From positions 62,001-126,000 of the forward strand of contig RQOL01000814.1 of the NCBI GenBank assembly GCA_013076295.1: DNA of 64,000 nucleotides. The letters run 5' to 3'. This document shows positions 8,715-20,019 of the stretch, piece by piece (within the stretch, counting starts at the first letter, position 1; every line of letters begins with the position of its first letter). This DNA is from Sanderia malayensis. Taxonomy: Eukaryota > Cnidaria > Scyphozoa > Semaeostomeae > Pelagiidae. Below the pieces are notes generated by a model. It did no database searches. It had not been told where the DNA came from and was given only the letters and a program-made list of their open reading frames with translations. The position numbers and the translations under genes were made by a program.

Positions 8715-9647
8715 ATGGCACGACGATACGAAGAAAACGAAGCTATACCTGCAGTTCAGGAAAATATTCGAGAGAATGCTAGGCCACAAAGAACGATTGT
8801 TGACATTCAGACATTCTCTGGGAAAGATGAAGAAGATATTGCTGAGTGGTTGATTCGCTGGGAAGTCGCAGCAAATGCAAACAACTGGACTCCACAGCAA
8901 CAACTGACGATGATTCCTGTCTATCTGACCGGAAGAGCTGGGCGTTTATTTTGGAGATTCCCAGAAAACGTCAGAAATAGCCTCGAAGAATTGAAGGATT
9001 CCCTCGATGAAACATTCAACACGGAAGAGAAGCGCTATTTGGCCAGACAGAAACTCCACGAGATAAAACAGGGTCCAAAGAGTCTGTCATAGAGTTTTCT
9101 GAACGAGTAGACAAACTCGTTATGAAGGGGCATGATGGCTTGGACAGTGCAGCGCAAAAAGATCGAATCGCCAGTGAATGCTTCATCAAAGGACTGCGGC
9201 AAGAGATAAAAGAGACGGTGTGGGAAAAGTGCCCCATTCCTTTCAAGAAGCTATCCAGTCCGCAGAAAGAAGGGAGGTTTTCCTTAACTCGGTTGGCAAG
9301 CGGTTGCTGGTGTGAATGAAGTTTCAGAAGACCTGATTGGCCTGATCCAGAAGTTTAATAGCGATAGAGAACGCAGTAATCAGGAAATCTGGAAAGCAAT
9401 ACAGAGCCTAACGACCGCGGTACAGGAACTAGCAACAGCCAGACGAAATGATAACACCTGGAATCACCCCCCTGGAGCAGAAAGAAGAACCCCTATCGTG
9501 TGTTATGGATGCAATCAGACTGGTCACATAAGAAGAAATTGCCCCTTGGCTCAGCACAGACAGCCCATGCACGTGAACCCAGCATCGGATAGAAGATGCC
9601 CAGCAGCCGAAGAACCGATTTCAGAACAGACCACGCCCAGATCTTGA
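8715..9647 (+). pseudogene. gypsy gag (frameshifted)
   Basis: The frame starts at ATG 8715 (MARRYEENE). It holds a retrotransposon gag-type capsid region (FSGKDEEDIAEWLIRWE, LTGRAGRLFW) and, near 9500-9542, one CCHC zinc knuckle (CYGCNQTGHIRRNC) that binds the RNA genome. Shifts near 9088 and 9250-9310 split it into three frames. The capsid packages the element's RNA in the cytoplasm. Confidence 0.8.
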
Positions 9648-9729
9648 TGCCAGACGGACGGAGAGATTGAAGAAGAGCAGCAAGTCTCTCCGGAATCAGA
9701 AATTATCGACCTAAACTGCTCGTTGATTT

Positions 9730-11378
9730 CAAGATTGGCAAAGGAAGGAATTTGGTTAGGGGTAAGACGAACAATGTTGATGTGGACATTTTTGTTGACA
9801 CTGGGGCAAGGTATAATTTAATTGACTATAATTTTTGGAATGAGGTTTGCATGGGTAGAAAATTTCGTGATACTTAATTTCCGCTTGTTGGAGCTGGCGG
9901 AAGAATTTGGCTGTGATTGGTGAAGGAACGTTTCGCTTTGCATAGGAGGAGCTTATTTTGACTTGTTTGTTGTTATTGTAGATGATTTTAAGTTTGATTT
10001 GTTATTGGAGATAAATTTTTAAGAGGAGGAAATTTTGTCATTGACTATCGTGAAAAAGTATTGAGAACACATGGGGTAGAGGTTGGTTTTGAGCCTTTGC
10101 CTTCTGAATGTGTGGCTACGTTGAATTCTGTAGTTGAGCTACCTGTTGGGACACCCTTGCGTGTAAGAGCAGATTTGTCTGGTAATCATTGTGGATTGGT
10201 TTTGTTTGGGGAACGCCAGTTGGTCAAGACTGACGAGCGTGTTTTAGTTGCCCCTGTCGTGACAAAAGCGGATGATGACAATTCTGTTTTACTCGAGCTG
10301 GTAAACACAACTCGCAGCAAGGTTTCGTTACAGCCTGGTACCAAAGTGATGCACCTACAGCCCTTTGACGCAATCGTGGACGACTCAGTTCAGACGATGG
10401 TTGAAGGACAGCAGAACACCGCTGAAGTGCCGATTGGAGATTTCAAGCTAGAACACCTTTCAGATGACGAGCAAGCAGACTACTCAGAGTTCTCGAGCGA
10501 CATCACGTTTGGCCGAAGTCGGAGAAGTTGGGAACAACTCACCTAGTACAGCATCCTATCGATGTGCAGGGAGCTCAACCTGTCCGCCAAAGGCCATACC
10601 GTGTCCGGAAACGAAGAGGAAGATCATTGCTCAAGAAGTTCAGAAGATGCTGCTTTCTGAAGTCATCCAGCCATCCGCAAGTCCGTGGAGCAGTCCAGTC
10701 GTACTGATCGAAAAACCGAACGGGGAGTATCGTTTCTGCGTGGACTACCGACGACTAAATGCTGTGACCAAGAAAGACGCATACCCTCTACCCAGAATTG
10801 ATGAGACTCTGGACGCTCTCGGAAACGCAAAAGTCTTTACGACCATTGACTTGCAGTCTGGATTCTGGCAAATCCCCATGAAGCAAGAAGACCGAGAGAA
10901 GACGGCATTCGCGACACACAATGGCCATTACTCGTTCAATGTGATGCCTTTTGGATTAGCCAATGCTCCTGCGACTTTCCAGAGACTTATGGATTTGGTT
11001 CTATCCGGCCTCCATTGGACGCATTGTCTCGTATACCTCGATGACGTCATCGTTTTTGCTCCAACTGTGGAAGAACATCTAAAGCGATTGGACGTAGTTT
11101 TGGACAGAATTGAAAAAGCCGGACTCACTCTGAAACCAGCGAAATGTCAATGGCTTAGGCGATCGGTGAAGTTTCTTGGACACATTGTCTCTGAAGAAGG
11201 AGTGACTGTGGACCCAGCCAAAGTCAGCTCTGTCAAGAATTTTCCGATTCCTCAGAACAAGACAGATGTAAGAAGTTTCCTTGGATTGACGGGTTATTAC
11301 AGAAGATTCATCGCCGATTATGCAAGCCGATCCAAACCGCTGGTAGATTTAACAAAGAAGAAACGTCTCTTTCAGTGA
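9730..11378 (+). pseudogene. gypsy protease and reverse transcriptase (frameshifted)
   Basis: Near 9775-9830 the sequence encodes FVDTGARYNLID, the aspartic-protease active site. From about 10600 the RT follows, with FCVDYRRLNAV, FTTIDLQSGFWQI (first catalytic Asp) and the YLDDVIVF box holding the other two. The start of the RNase H connection is at FLGLTGYYRRFI. At least two frameshifts (around 9840-10060 and 10500-10545) separate protease and RT, so the polyprotein cannot be made as it stands. Confidence 0.85.
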
Positions 11379-13280
11379 CGAAAGACGCTGACGATGTGTT
11401 TCAAGAGCTAAAAGACTGTCTGATTTCTGCACCTGTTCTAACAATGCCCAGACTTCTCGCTACAGTTCAAGCTCTACACTGATGCTTGCGACTACGGCCT
11501 TGGAGCAGTTCTCGCTCAAGAAACAGATGATGGTGAAGCAGTAATTGCTTACGCAAGCCGATATTGAAGCATCTGAAGCCAAGTATGCTGTATTGCAAAA
11601 AGAAGCCCTTGGTATTGTCTGGGCGTTGAAATACTTTTATCCTTATTTGTATGGCAGACATTTCACCATTGTTACCGACCATCGCCCGCTGAAATGGCTG
11701 AAGACTATGGACGCCCAAACAACCTCTTTGCGAGATGGATCAGTGAAATCCAAGGATATGATTTTGACGTCATCCATCGGCCTGGAAAGCTCCATGGAAA
11801 CGCTGACGCTCTTTCCAGATGTCCAGTTCAAGACGATCTTTTGGCGGTAGCAACTGGTGACGTCATCCAGCTACAGAAACAGGACGAATACGCCGGAAAA
11901 TGGATTGTCTTTTTGTCAGAAGGAGAGCTGCCATTGACAAAGATCTAGCAAACAAGATGGTGAAAGGAAAGAAAGCTTTGTCGTTGGAGATGACGGAATG
12001 CTGTACCGAAAGTGCAAGACCAAGACTGGCCATGCAAGAAGACAGCTTGTGGTGCCGAAGCTGCAGGTCGGACAGATATTAATGCGGATGCACGACCATC
12101 AGTTATCCGGACATCCAGGTTTCTTCAGAACATATCGAAAAGTACAACAGAAATACTTTTGGCCGAAAATGAAGAGCGACATCAAGAGACACATCCGGCA
12201 CTGTGAAGAATGTGCGAAGTTCAAATCGCCAAAAGCCGGCCGGAAAAACAACCCCTGAATCTATTGTAACATCAAGGCCATTGCAAGTTGTGGCTATGGA
12301 TTTTGTCGGTCCCTTGCCAAAGTCTGACAGAGGAAATACGTATGCTCTGGTAATGGTGGATCATTTCAGTCGTTGGCCTGTCGTGTATTCAGTGGACAAT
12401 ATAGAAGCTGAAACTGTCGCTGTAAAGTTGCAAGACTTCATTCACACCTATGGCTGCCCTGAAGAATTGTTGTCTGATAGAGGAAGTCATTTTACAGCCC
12501 AACTGATAAAAGCACTTACAAAGCAAACCGGGGTAAAGAAGATATATACGTGTGCATTTCGACCTTCGACCAATGGCCTAAATGAACATCTGAATGGCAC
12601 GCTATTTCAAGGAGTTAAGATATATGCTTCGAAAAGGCCATCAACATGGGACCAGTATCTAGACGCGTTAGTATTCGCATACAGAACAACGCCTCATTCA
12701 GTGACACAACATACCCCAGCGTTTCTCATGTTTGGAAGAGAATTAAACTCACCACTGGATATGAAACCGCCTACAAGGCTATATACTGATGATCCAGTAA
12801 AGAATATGCAGAATGAACGCCAGTTGGCTTACGAAATTGTTAAAACTTTGTTTCGAAAGAACAAGCACGTCAGAAAAAGCATCACGATAAAACCTACCAA
12901 GAGTTAAAGTTACTGTCGGTGAAAAAGTATGGCTTCGTGACTTCATTATAAAGAAAGGAACCTCGAAGAAGTTTCACCAGCCATGGAAAGGACCCTACGA
13001 AGTTGTGAAGATCGTAGGAGAAAACAATGTCGAGATCAATATTGGCGGAACAAAGCGCGAGAAAACGAAAAGAGTTAATTTGGAACAGATCAAGAAAGCT
13101 AATGAAATCGATGGAAGCCCAAGTGATATTGCAAAAGTAATGGACAAAATGCGTACTAGAATTCCTGGACAGAGGCTCGTTACAAAATACTTTGTAGAGT
13201 TTAATGACGGACATACACAATGGATAGACTCCGAGTTCGTTCCTGATGAACTGTCTCAAGAGTTCAATACGAAGAAATAA
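11379..13280 (+). pseudogene. gypsy RNase H and integrase (frameshifted)
   Basis: RNase H begins near 11470 ([12 protein letters not shown]) and passes through the segment with VTDHRPLKWL. The integrase starts with an HHCC zinc-binding domain (HDHQLSGHPGF ... CEECAKF, about 12090-12220), then the D-D-E core: MDFVGPLP, LSDRGSHFT and NEHLNGT. A C-terminal part ends at 13280 (GHTQWIDSEFV) and no clear chromodomain is seen. Frameshifts lie near 11378, 11470, 11540, 11750-11850, 11950-12000, 12240 and 12900. The integrase normally inserts the cDNA into the genome. Confidence 0.85.
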
Positions 13281-13363
13281 CTGTTCGAATTGTTCTTAAC
13301 TTGTTGCTTCGTAAATCGTTATTTCTTTTGATTAATTAATATTTGGTAAAATAGTAATTATCT

Positions 13364-13376
13364 TAGGGGGGAGATG
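13364..13376 (+). promoter_or_regulatory. Polypurine tract
   Basis: The run TAGGGGGGAGATG ends immediately before the 3' LTR at 13377, the standard place for the plus-strand primer in LTR retrotransposons. Confidence 0.8.
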
Positions 13377-13669
13377 TGTCACGATTTACTCATGAGCATC
13401 GAGCCCGTTACGTAATCTCTATATTTAGTATCATCCGCAATGTTTTTATATGGAAACTTAACCTGCTACGTTTACGAAATTGTTTGCACACGTACCTATG
13501 TTATTTTTATAGTTTATGTAATTCCTTCCACGCAATGTTTATTTTTAGTTTTCCCTTTTATATAAATAAGTGAAATTGTGTCAGTAGAGAGATATACATT
13601 CGAGTAGCAGACTGAGAATCTGGTTGAACTTTATCTTGTCTATTCCTCTCGGTATTGGGGTCTGTGACA
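13377..13669 (+). repeat. 3' LTR of gypsy element
   Basis: 293 bp, apparently identical to the LTR at 8358-8650 over the whole length when the two are read side by side. Confidence 0.95.
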
Positions 13670-15325
13670 GCAGTTACTAATGAAGATGACAAACCAGCCA
13701 CACAGTCTCAGTCATTTGATAGCTTGTCGAGTCATTTGACACATTTAACACCAAGTGCAGTAGAAAGAGCATTGCTTGCAAAGAACATTATGGTTGTTAG
13801 GCGAAGAAAGTTATGGGAAGACGCAATCGAGAAAGTCAATTTGTTTTATGATGCAGCTGGATGTACTGATAACAATACAAACATTGAGGTGCAATTTGTT
13901 GGAGAGGAGGGTGTTGATGGCGGTGGAGTACGGAGAGAATTTTTCTGCAAATTGTTTGAAAAATCAGTTGAAAAGATCATGACGGGAGCTGAAAATCAAC
14001 TCACGTTCAAGCGTGATTCGCAAAGATTGGAAAGAAATGAGTATTTTTGTTTTGGAAAGGCTATTGCACTATCATTTCTCATGGATGTGATGGACCGCAC
14101 AACTGGTGCAAAAGTCTAATTGAATACATTCTTGATCCAGATGACAATAAGATTCAATATCAAATAGAAGCCATTCCAGATGGTATAATCAGAGCAGCAG
14201 TTATGAAATTAGATGCCACCAAAGATCAAGAAAGTATGGAAAAATTGCTCAATGAAGATGTTCTTTTTGATGCAAGATTCGAGGCTGGTTTTAATGCAAC
14301 CAAAGTCCTGTTCAGAGAGAAAAGTGATCTTATACAGAAAATAGCAAAACACTATATAATATGCAGACAACTTGAGGAAATTCAAAGTTGCAAGAAAGGA
14401 TTGGAATTGGGTGGTATCCTGAATGTTCTCCAACAGCATAAAATAGATGCTGTTGGACAGTTCACTTACAAGCAAGATCACTTAACAACCAAAGAACTTA
14501 TTGACTTGTTCACCATTACCTACTCCAGTCTTGATACAGCTAAAGAAGCAGAAGAGGATATTGTTTACAATTTTACCAACTTCTTAGACCATGTGCAGAA
14601 AAATCCAATGGAGGTAGAGGTGTTGGACTATGAAAGTATTTTGGCAGTGGGCAAAGAAGCAGTAAACTATGCTGATGAAGGCAAATTGAAAAGAGTGCAG
14701 ATAAAGCTGGAAGATGTACTCCAGTTTTTAACTGGCTCTAAGTTTGTTGGCAGTCTGAAGGGAATGAAAGGCGAAATCAGTTTCTGCCATGATTGCAGTG
14801 CAGGTAGGAGAGTAAAGGTTAATACATGTGGTACTTCAATTATTTTTCCTGCCACAACCAGATATACAGACAATTACTTATTCCCCAAAACTTTGCTGAT
14901 GATATCTCTAACTCACCTGGCTTTGGAGTTCTATAACAACCCACATTTCTATTCCAAACACTGTTTTGTTGTTTCATGAATTTATTTCCTTAAGTACTGT
15001 ATAGTATTCCATGTATAGTAATACTGTATAGTATTCCATGATTTAACAGACATTGCATTGTGTGGTGGCAAGGTAGAAAATAGATTAAATTATTGAAAAA
15101 AAATGTAATTCTTATTCTTGCAAAAATATTTCAGTTCAGGTTTCTTTTGTTATTAATCAAAAGTTTAGTTTCGTATGTCATATTTCATTCGTTCCAACTT
15201 TTCTGTCCCAATCACATGATAGGGCCTGGTAAATTTTAACAAGAGTTTTCCAAAAAAAATGAGTCAGGTCATGGAGTTGAACTGCTGTGGTGGAATTGAA
15301 ACTCATCTTTCCTCTTTGAAACTCA

Positions 15326-16780
15326 TCAGGTGGAATTGTTTAATAGTTCAATCAATGACAGGTACATATTTATACCATGATTATTATCATCTGCTAATGG
15401 GTCAAATGTGTTCTCTATATACTGCCATAATCCCGGAGCAATATCCACATTAATCTCAGGCACTACTACTCCATTCTCATCTGGAGAGCTAATAGGACCA
15501 TCATAGTCAATACCATAAAGTTCAAGCATCTGCCTTGGCATATTCTGTAAATTATAATTCTGAAAGTCTGGATGCTTTCCAGTTTGCCACAATCCTATTG
15601 GAGATGTATTATTCATTGTACGCAGTTGGTGATAATTCCATTGATTTTGAAATTCCTTCAAACTTCGGTTGATCCTGGGAATAAAGATGTAGTGGAGAGC
15701 AAGTAGATGAACCTCATCAAGGGAATCAAGTAATCCCTGGTGCTCCATGTACTGGAAAATATTCTTGAAGTACCTTCCAACAACTCTGTTTACATCACCC
15801 CACATTCTTTCAATTCGTTGATTGTGCACACTCTTACCAGCAATCACACTCCCTTGACCAACACCTCTGCCTGTGACCATGTATCTGGCAATCTCCCAGT
15901 TTTCAACTCCTTTGTCTATACGTACTCTCAGTGGACATCCAAAAGATTGGACTCCATTCAGGAAGCACTCCAATGCAGTTTTAGCCCTGTTGTTATTAGT
16001 GCAATTCATATAGAGAATGGTTCTGCTATATCCGTCAACTCCACCATGAAAAACAAACCGCCAATTTATTAGCTTATGGTTTGAGTCAACATGCCATAAG
16101 TAGTTGGGACCTTCAACACTGTAAACCCTTCTGTTTATTCGAAATCGTTTTCTTATTGCTCTTCCCAATTCATCTACAATTGAGAGTCTAGCACGTATTC
16201 TAGCACGTTGAATCCTGAATCCTTGGGCGCGAAGACTGCCCATGACTAAAGTTTCACCAGCATTGGGAGTTCTTTCTAGAATATTTTTAATGACAGTATC
16301 CAACTCTTCATCACTGACATCGCTGTAATCAAATGAAATGCCGAATTCATCACGCCTTCTTCTTAATGTGCTTTCACTAATTCCAAGTATCTGTGCAATG
16401 GAAACCCAAGAAAAACCAAATTCTTTCAGAGACACTATATCTGCTGCATCTATCTTAAATCTTGGTCTTCCACCTGTTGAATTTTCTCTCTGGAGATTCA
16501 CATAATTTTGTGTCACAGTCTGGTTGTTGTTTTCAATAAAGTCATCCATTATATGATGCTGAAAGGTGAGCTCCAAGGCGAGTTGCTCCAATAAGTTTGC
16601 ACATCGATTGTGACCATTTTGGGTTAGGACATGAACAAAAGCAAACGTTATTTGAATATAAATTTGCAACTGTCTTCTGCCATATTCGATATAGTTGACA
16701 TCTCTTGTTTCTAGTGCAGTTTCAATCCCTTGCAACAGTGATTGCAACGATCTATAAAAGTCTTCGAGTTCGTCCTCCAT
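15326..16780 (-). CDS. IS3EU-like DDE transposase, intact
   Basis: An uninterrupted frame of 484 codons from ATG 16780 (MEDELEDFYRS). I prefer this start to the upstream non-ATG frame, which only reads the terminal repeat. It holds an N-terminal helical region, a helix-turn-helix beginning GRPRF (residues ~105-150, with WVSIAQILGISESTL) and an RNase-H-like integrase core. The catalytic triad can be placed as Asp in LWHVDSNHKL, Asp in RVRIDKGVEN and Glu in HNQRIERMWG. This core resembles the cnidarian/fish integrase-core-domain proteins and, with the TAY ends and 6-bp duplication, the IS3EU superfamily. It should bind the terminal repeats and cut and rejoin the element in the nucleus. The gene faces the HECT gene tail to tail. 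Confidence 0.85.
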   Translation of the reverse strand: MEDELEDFYRSLQSLLQGIETALETRDVNYIEYGRRQLQIYIQITFAFVHVLTQNGHNRCANLLEQLALELTFQHHIMDDFIENNNQTVTQNYVNLQRENSTGGRPRFKIDAADIVSLKEFGFSWVSIAQILGISESTLRRRRDEFGISFDYSDVSDEELDTVIKNILERTPNAGETLVMGSLRAQGFRIQRARIRARLSIVDELGRAIRKRFRINRRVYSVEGPNYLWHVDSNHKLINWRFVFHGGVDGYSRTILYMNCTNNNRAKTALECFLNGVQSFGCPLRVRIDKGVENWEIARYMVTGRGVGQGSVIAGKSVHNQRIERMWGDVNRVVGRYFKNIFQYMEHQGLLDSLDEVHLLALHYIFIPRINRSLKEFQNQWNYHQLRTMNNTSPIGLWQTGKHPDFQNYNLQNMPRQMLELYGIDYDGPISSPDENGVVVPEINVDIAPGLWQYIENTFDPLADDNNHGINMYLSLIELLNNST

Positions 16781-16861
16781 TTTCTTTTCTGTTTTCCACA
16801 CAGCCTCGTTCGGGATAACTTGAACATTTGATTTGGCAATCAGAATTTGAAAATTTGACAA

Positions 16862-17188
16862 TCAGAATTTGAAAATTTGACAATCAGAATTTCAAAATTT
16901 GACAATCAAATTTGACAGTCAGAACTTCAAAATTTGACAATTAGAATTTCAAAATTTGACAATTAGAATTTCAAAATTTGACAATCAGAATTTCAAACTT
17001 TGACAATCAGAATTTCAAACTTTGACAATCAGAATTTCAAACTTTGGCAACAATTCTGCATTTGTTAATTCTAATTCTAATTTTACTAACAACAATTCTA
17101 ATTACAATATCTATGTATCCCAACAGCAAACAAATTTCAGGAACTTGACAAGAATTCTGAATACTTTTGACGGGTTTGGCGTGCCATA
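16862..17188. repeat. Right terminal inverted repeat, copy 1
   Basis: About nine iterons of a 22-24 bp unit (GACAATCAGAATTTCAAAATTT and variants) fill 16840-17047. They are followed by ~140 bp of unique terminal sequence that is the complement of the left end. The transposase ATG at 16780 lies just inside, so these repeats probably also hold the transposase promoter. Confidence 0.85.
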
Positions 17189-17194
17189 CACATC

Positions 17195-17578
17195 AATATC
17201 ATGCACTCGACCAAAATTCTTGAGAATGAGCGTTGTAAACAAGTTGTTTTTACTCAACTCAAAGTTATAATAAATGGTTCGTTTCTCCCACAGTGCAATT
17301 TATATTCTGTAGTTTTATCCTTTTTACCTTTAGCAACTATTTCTTGTACAGTTGAAACTGTTCTCATACTTTACTGGGTTGCTGTTTTTTTTTGCCACAG
17401 CCACAGCCCAGGCAGTATATATTTGAACGTATTTGTAGAGTTCCAAAATTCAGTGGATGTGGCTGGTGCCAAGTAATTTGATTGCTCTCAGTTTGGTTTT
17501 CATTTTTTTCATCGTTACGCGTATAAAATAAATGTTGGAAATTCTCAATATTCAAAGATTCAAAACAAGCAAGTCCAA
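17195..17578. other. Gene-free spacer
   Basis: AT-rich flanking DNA to the right of the HECT transposon target duplication. No domain or repeat was recognised. Confidence 0.4.
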
Positions 17579-17582
17579 GATA

Positions 17583-18565
17583 TTGTTGGGGAGATGAACA
17601 TGGCCATTGCTTCAGTCCTTTGTTTCAACGGTTTTGTTTTACCAATCAAAACATTCCCATATCTGCGCAATTGCGCATCTTTCAGTAATGACGTAATGCA
17701 AAATTTTGAAATTAGCCAATCAAAACTGCCAACCAAGATTCATCTCAGTTCATAAGTGAGGTTTCCCTTCCCGAACGATCACGTTAGTTCCATTTCATTT
17801 CCGTGATCTTGCTCAAATTTGTCTTGTCTGCCTGCAGATGAGAAACACAGCAAACACCATTCCGTGTTGGCTGTGTTTCGTAACAATCAAATAGCGATAC
17901 TCTTTGCTTTGAAGAGTTGTTGATTCTCAAAAGAAAAGAAAATTTGATACTCCTCAATGAATTACTTTCATTAGCCTTTTTATACACTACATATAATGTA
18001 CATAGATCTTGTTCTGTTCGGGAAATGATATATTTGAAATTGTTTTGTTCAAAGATTGTTGTGTTTCATTTGGTTCAGCTGAATTCCAGTTTTGTTTTTA
18101 CCGTGTAGTCTGGTTTGTGCACAGAATCTGTTTTAAGATAATATGTAATATATTTGTTCCGCACTAATAATTCCAGTTATATTTAAACTTCTGTTAGAGT
18201 GCTCCTTGATGTTGTTCAGATTTGTTCGTAACTTAGGCCCGCGCCCGGTCATGCGACCCTAGCTTTGAGGGCTTAGCTAAAGTTTGTAGCCCAAGCATCT
18301 GTCCAGGCGTACTTTTGGCAAAGGCACTCACTGCTCCGGAGATATTCTTAATATTCCAAGAATTGAAAATATAATTTTCCAGTTGAAAATTTCAGCGCAA
18401 AGATGCCACCAAAAAGTTTGGCTCCATCGCTTAGCTTCAAGGATTTCCTCCATTGCGGTGAAATCTGAGTGATTTTCAGAAAGCGTTGCGTTAGTGCGGT
18501 TGCGCAGATATGGGAATTTCTGAACAACCTGAAAACGGACGATGTTCATCTCATCTCCCCAACAA
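17583..18565. mobile_element. Small inverted-repeat element, unknown superfamily
   Basis: The ends TTGTTGGGGAGATGA are inverted copies and are flanked by GATA on both sides (17579-17582 and 18566-18569), a possible 4-bp target duplication. Similarity continues in patches inside, including a shared CCCATATCTGCGCAA segment in opposite orientation. No convincing gene is inside. It could be a non-autonomous DNA transposon. Confidence 0.45.
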
Positions 18566-18569
18566 GATA

Positions 18570-18884
18570 GATAAAGGAGTGTTCTGTTTTGTGTACGCTG
18601 TTGAGTATTGACAGTTCGATGACGTGCTGCTGATAATCAACATACCCTGAAATGTTGTCCTCCAAGCGATAATTGGATCACGTTTGTAGAACATGAAAAA
18701 CGACTTCTAATTAGTGTGGGAATATCGGGTTTGACAAAGTTAATCCAGAGGATAGTGCGCCCTGGCCGGTAGTCTGATATTGACAACAATTGGAACCACA
18801 AAGAGTTCCTGTAATAGAACCAATATTCATATTTGACAGCTATAAGCTATTACAAATAGACAACGGGTGGGTTGTTGGGTGTGG
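18570..18884. other. Gene-free spacer
   Basis: No coding or repeat structure was recognised between the small inverted-repeat element and the DIRS-related sequence. Confidence 0.4.
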
Positions 18885-18964
18885 CATGTTGTCTACTTTC
18901 TTGTCCCCACAGGTCAATAGAATACAAATTACCCTTCATACAGGTAAGTGCTCGGTTAATTTTC
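18885..18964 (-). mobile_element. Diverged DIRS terminal repeat
   Basis: This segment aligns with the adjacent DIRS terminal repeat (CATG-T/G-TGTCTACTT ... CCACAGG) but is clearly diverged. It is nearly the same as the fragment at 6556-6640. It probably is the end of another DIRS family, or of the internal complementary region of the neighbouring one. Confidence 0.5.
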
Positions 18965-19120
18965 AATTCTATCTCCCTGTGATGACTACGAAGTAGACAC
19001 CATGAGATTTTTAAAGCTCAGACTATCGAAATGTGGCACTAAATAATATCATATAATAATGCATATCATATATTATTCTCATAACTCAAAGCAACTTAAC
19101 AAAATAAAATGTTAATATTT

Positions 19121-19838
19121 TTAAACAAAATCTTTCAACAATGTTTGCTCAAAACTATTTGAGTTATCTTCTACTGTTCCAACAATGTCTTTGTCATAAA
19201 ACTTTTTAAATGTAGGTTCATGAGACCAACAACACCTTTTCATAATTTCGTCCACAGGAACACCATTAAATCTAGCTTTACTAGCTGCAGCTGATCTGCA
19301 ACTATGTGGTGTAAACGTCTCTGTATTAACCCCTGCTTTGGTAAGAACATCTTTCACCCATCTGGAAATTGTATCTCTCGATGCCTGTCTAAGGTTTCTT
19401 ATGAGTGACAATCAGCTTGTCTGCAACTACTGACAGTTTCTTTCTTTCTTCAATATAACATTCTGCACAGCTTACTACACACGGTTTAGGGTTTTCCATA
19501 AATCTGTTCAAAATGATAGGCTCCTCTTTCCAGTTTGGTCTTGAATGTTTTAGGTTGCCCATAGGCATAATTGTTAACTGTTCTCTTGATATTTTAATTT
19601 TATCAATGTGGATGCAGGTAAGGGTATGCTTCCTCCTTGCACTCAAAATAAGCAGTAAGACAACAAATTTCTTAGATAGCTGTTCAAATGATAAGTCTGC
19701 ATTATCTGGCAGCTTTTTCAAGAAATCCAAAACAATGTTGATATCCCATATTGATGTGTACTTGGGAGTTGGTGGATGTCTGTTGAAAACCCCCTTTACA
19801 AACCGTTTTACTAGTACATGTTCTGCTAAATTTGGCAC
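19121..19838 (-). pseudogene. DIRS tyrosine recombinase
   Basis: Two overlapping frames (19389-19838 and 19121-19411) together give a phage-integrase-like recombinase. Visible catalytic residues are Arg in LSARRKHTL, the His-x-x-Arg in HSCRSAAASKA, and a Tyr in FKKFYDKDI. The enzyme would recombine the circular cDNA into the genome through a covalent tyrosine intermediate. A single frameshift near 19400 is the only obvious damage. Confidence 0.8.
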
Positions 19839-20019
19839 ATTATCAACTGCTATGCATGTGGCTAGAGCACTTCGAGCTGCACAGATAGTGCTATATCCGC
19901 CACCTTGTTGGACAGCATAGTGAAAAATCTAAAAGTATTTGGATAGTTGTATGAAGGGGATTTCTGTCCCTCTCAATACAAAACTCATACCATTTTCTCC
20001 ATACTGATTGGTAACGTTT

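Larger units (their letters stand above)
8358..13669 (+). mobile_element. Ty3/gypsy LTR retrotransposon, young insertion
   Basis: Two 293-bp LTRs, starting TGTCACG and ending GTGACA, flank gag, protease, RT, RNase H and integrase in the usual Ty3/gypsy order. The LTRs look identical on reading, so insertion was very recent. The target duplication is GCAG (8354-8357 and 13670-13673), and removing the element restores the HECT frame. Despite this youth, the coding region has many frameshifts. No envelope gene was seen. Confidence 0.95.
7385..14979 (+). pseudogene. HECT E3 ubiquitin ligase gene, copy 1 (split by gypsy)
   Basis: Coding runs from the ATG at 7385 (MSAAHRLL) to 8357, then from 13674 to the stop at 14979, about 759 codons without introns. 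After a low-complexity Ser/Thr/Pro-rich region, residues ~165-280 form a domain shared with the HECT protein at 52616-55522 (LMERGHIFHGVKF aligns with LMKDGFVLNDLSI). The HECT domain follows, with the N-lobe signature EEGVDGGGVRREFF and, near the C-terminus, NTCGTSIIFP, where Cys (codon 14827) is at the position of the ubiquitin-accepting cysteine. HECT ligases form a thioester with ubiquitin and pass it to substrates. Two breaks are seen: the gypsy insertion (GCAG duplicated) and a frameshift near 14075. No CUE domain is visible, unlike the other copy. Confidence 0.8.
6961..17188. mobile_element. IS3EU-like transposon with HECT ligase and transposase genes, copy 1
   Basis: The ends are inverted copies starting TATGGCACGCCAAACCCGTC, flanked by a perfect 6-bp target duplication CACATC (6955-6960 and 17189-17194). 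Inside lie a HECT-domain gene on the + strand and an integrase-like DDE transposase gene on the - strand, converging near 15000-15325. A Ty3/gypsy element (8358-13669) sits in the HECT gene. Without it the transposon would be about 4.9 kb. The transposase is intact and the HECT gene is broken, so this copy could still supply transposase in trans. Confidence 0.9.

Noticed and set aside
16781..16861. Transposase start at 16861
   Set aside because: That extension begins at a TTG and reads the terminal iterons; the ATG at 16780 matches the MED start of the related copy at 5052.
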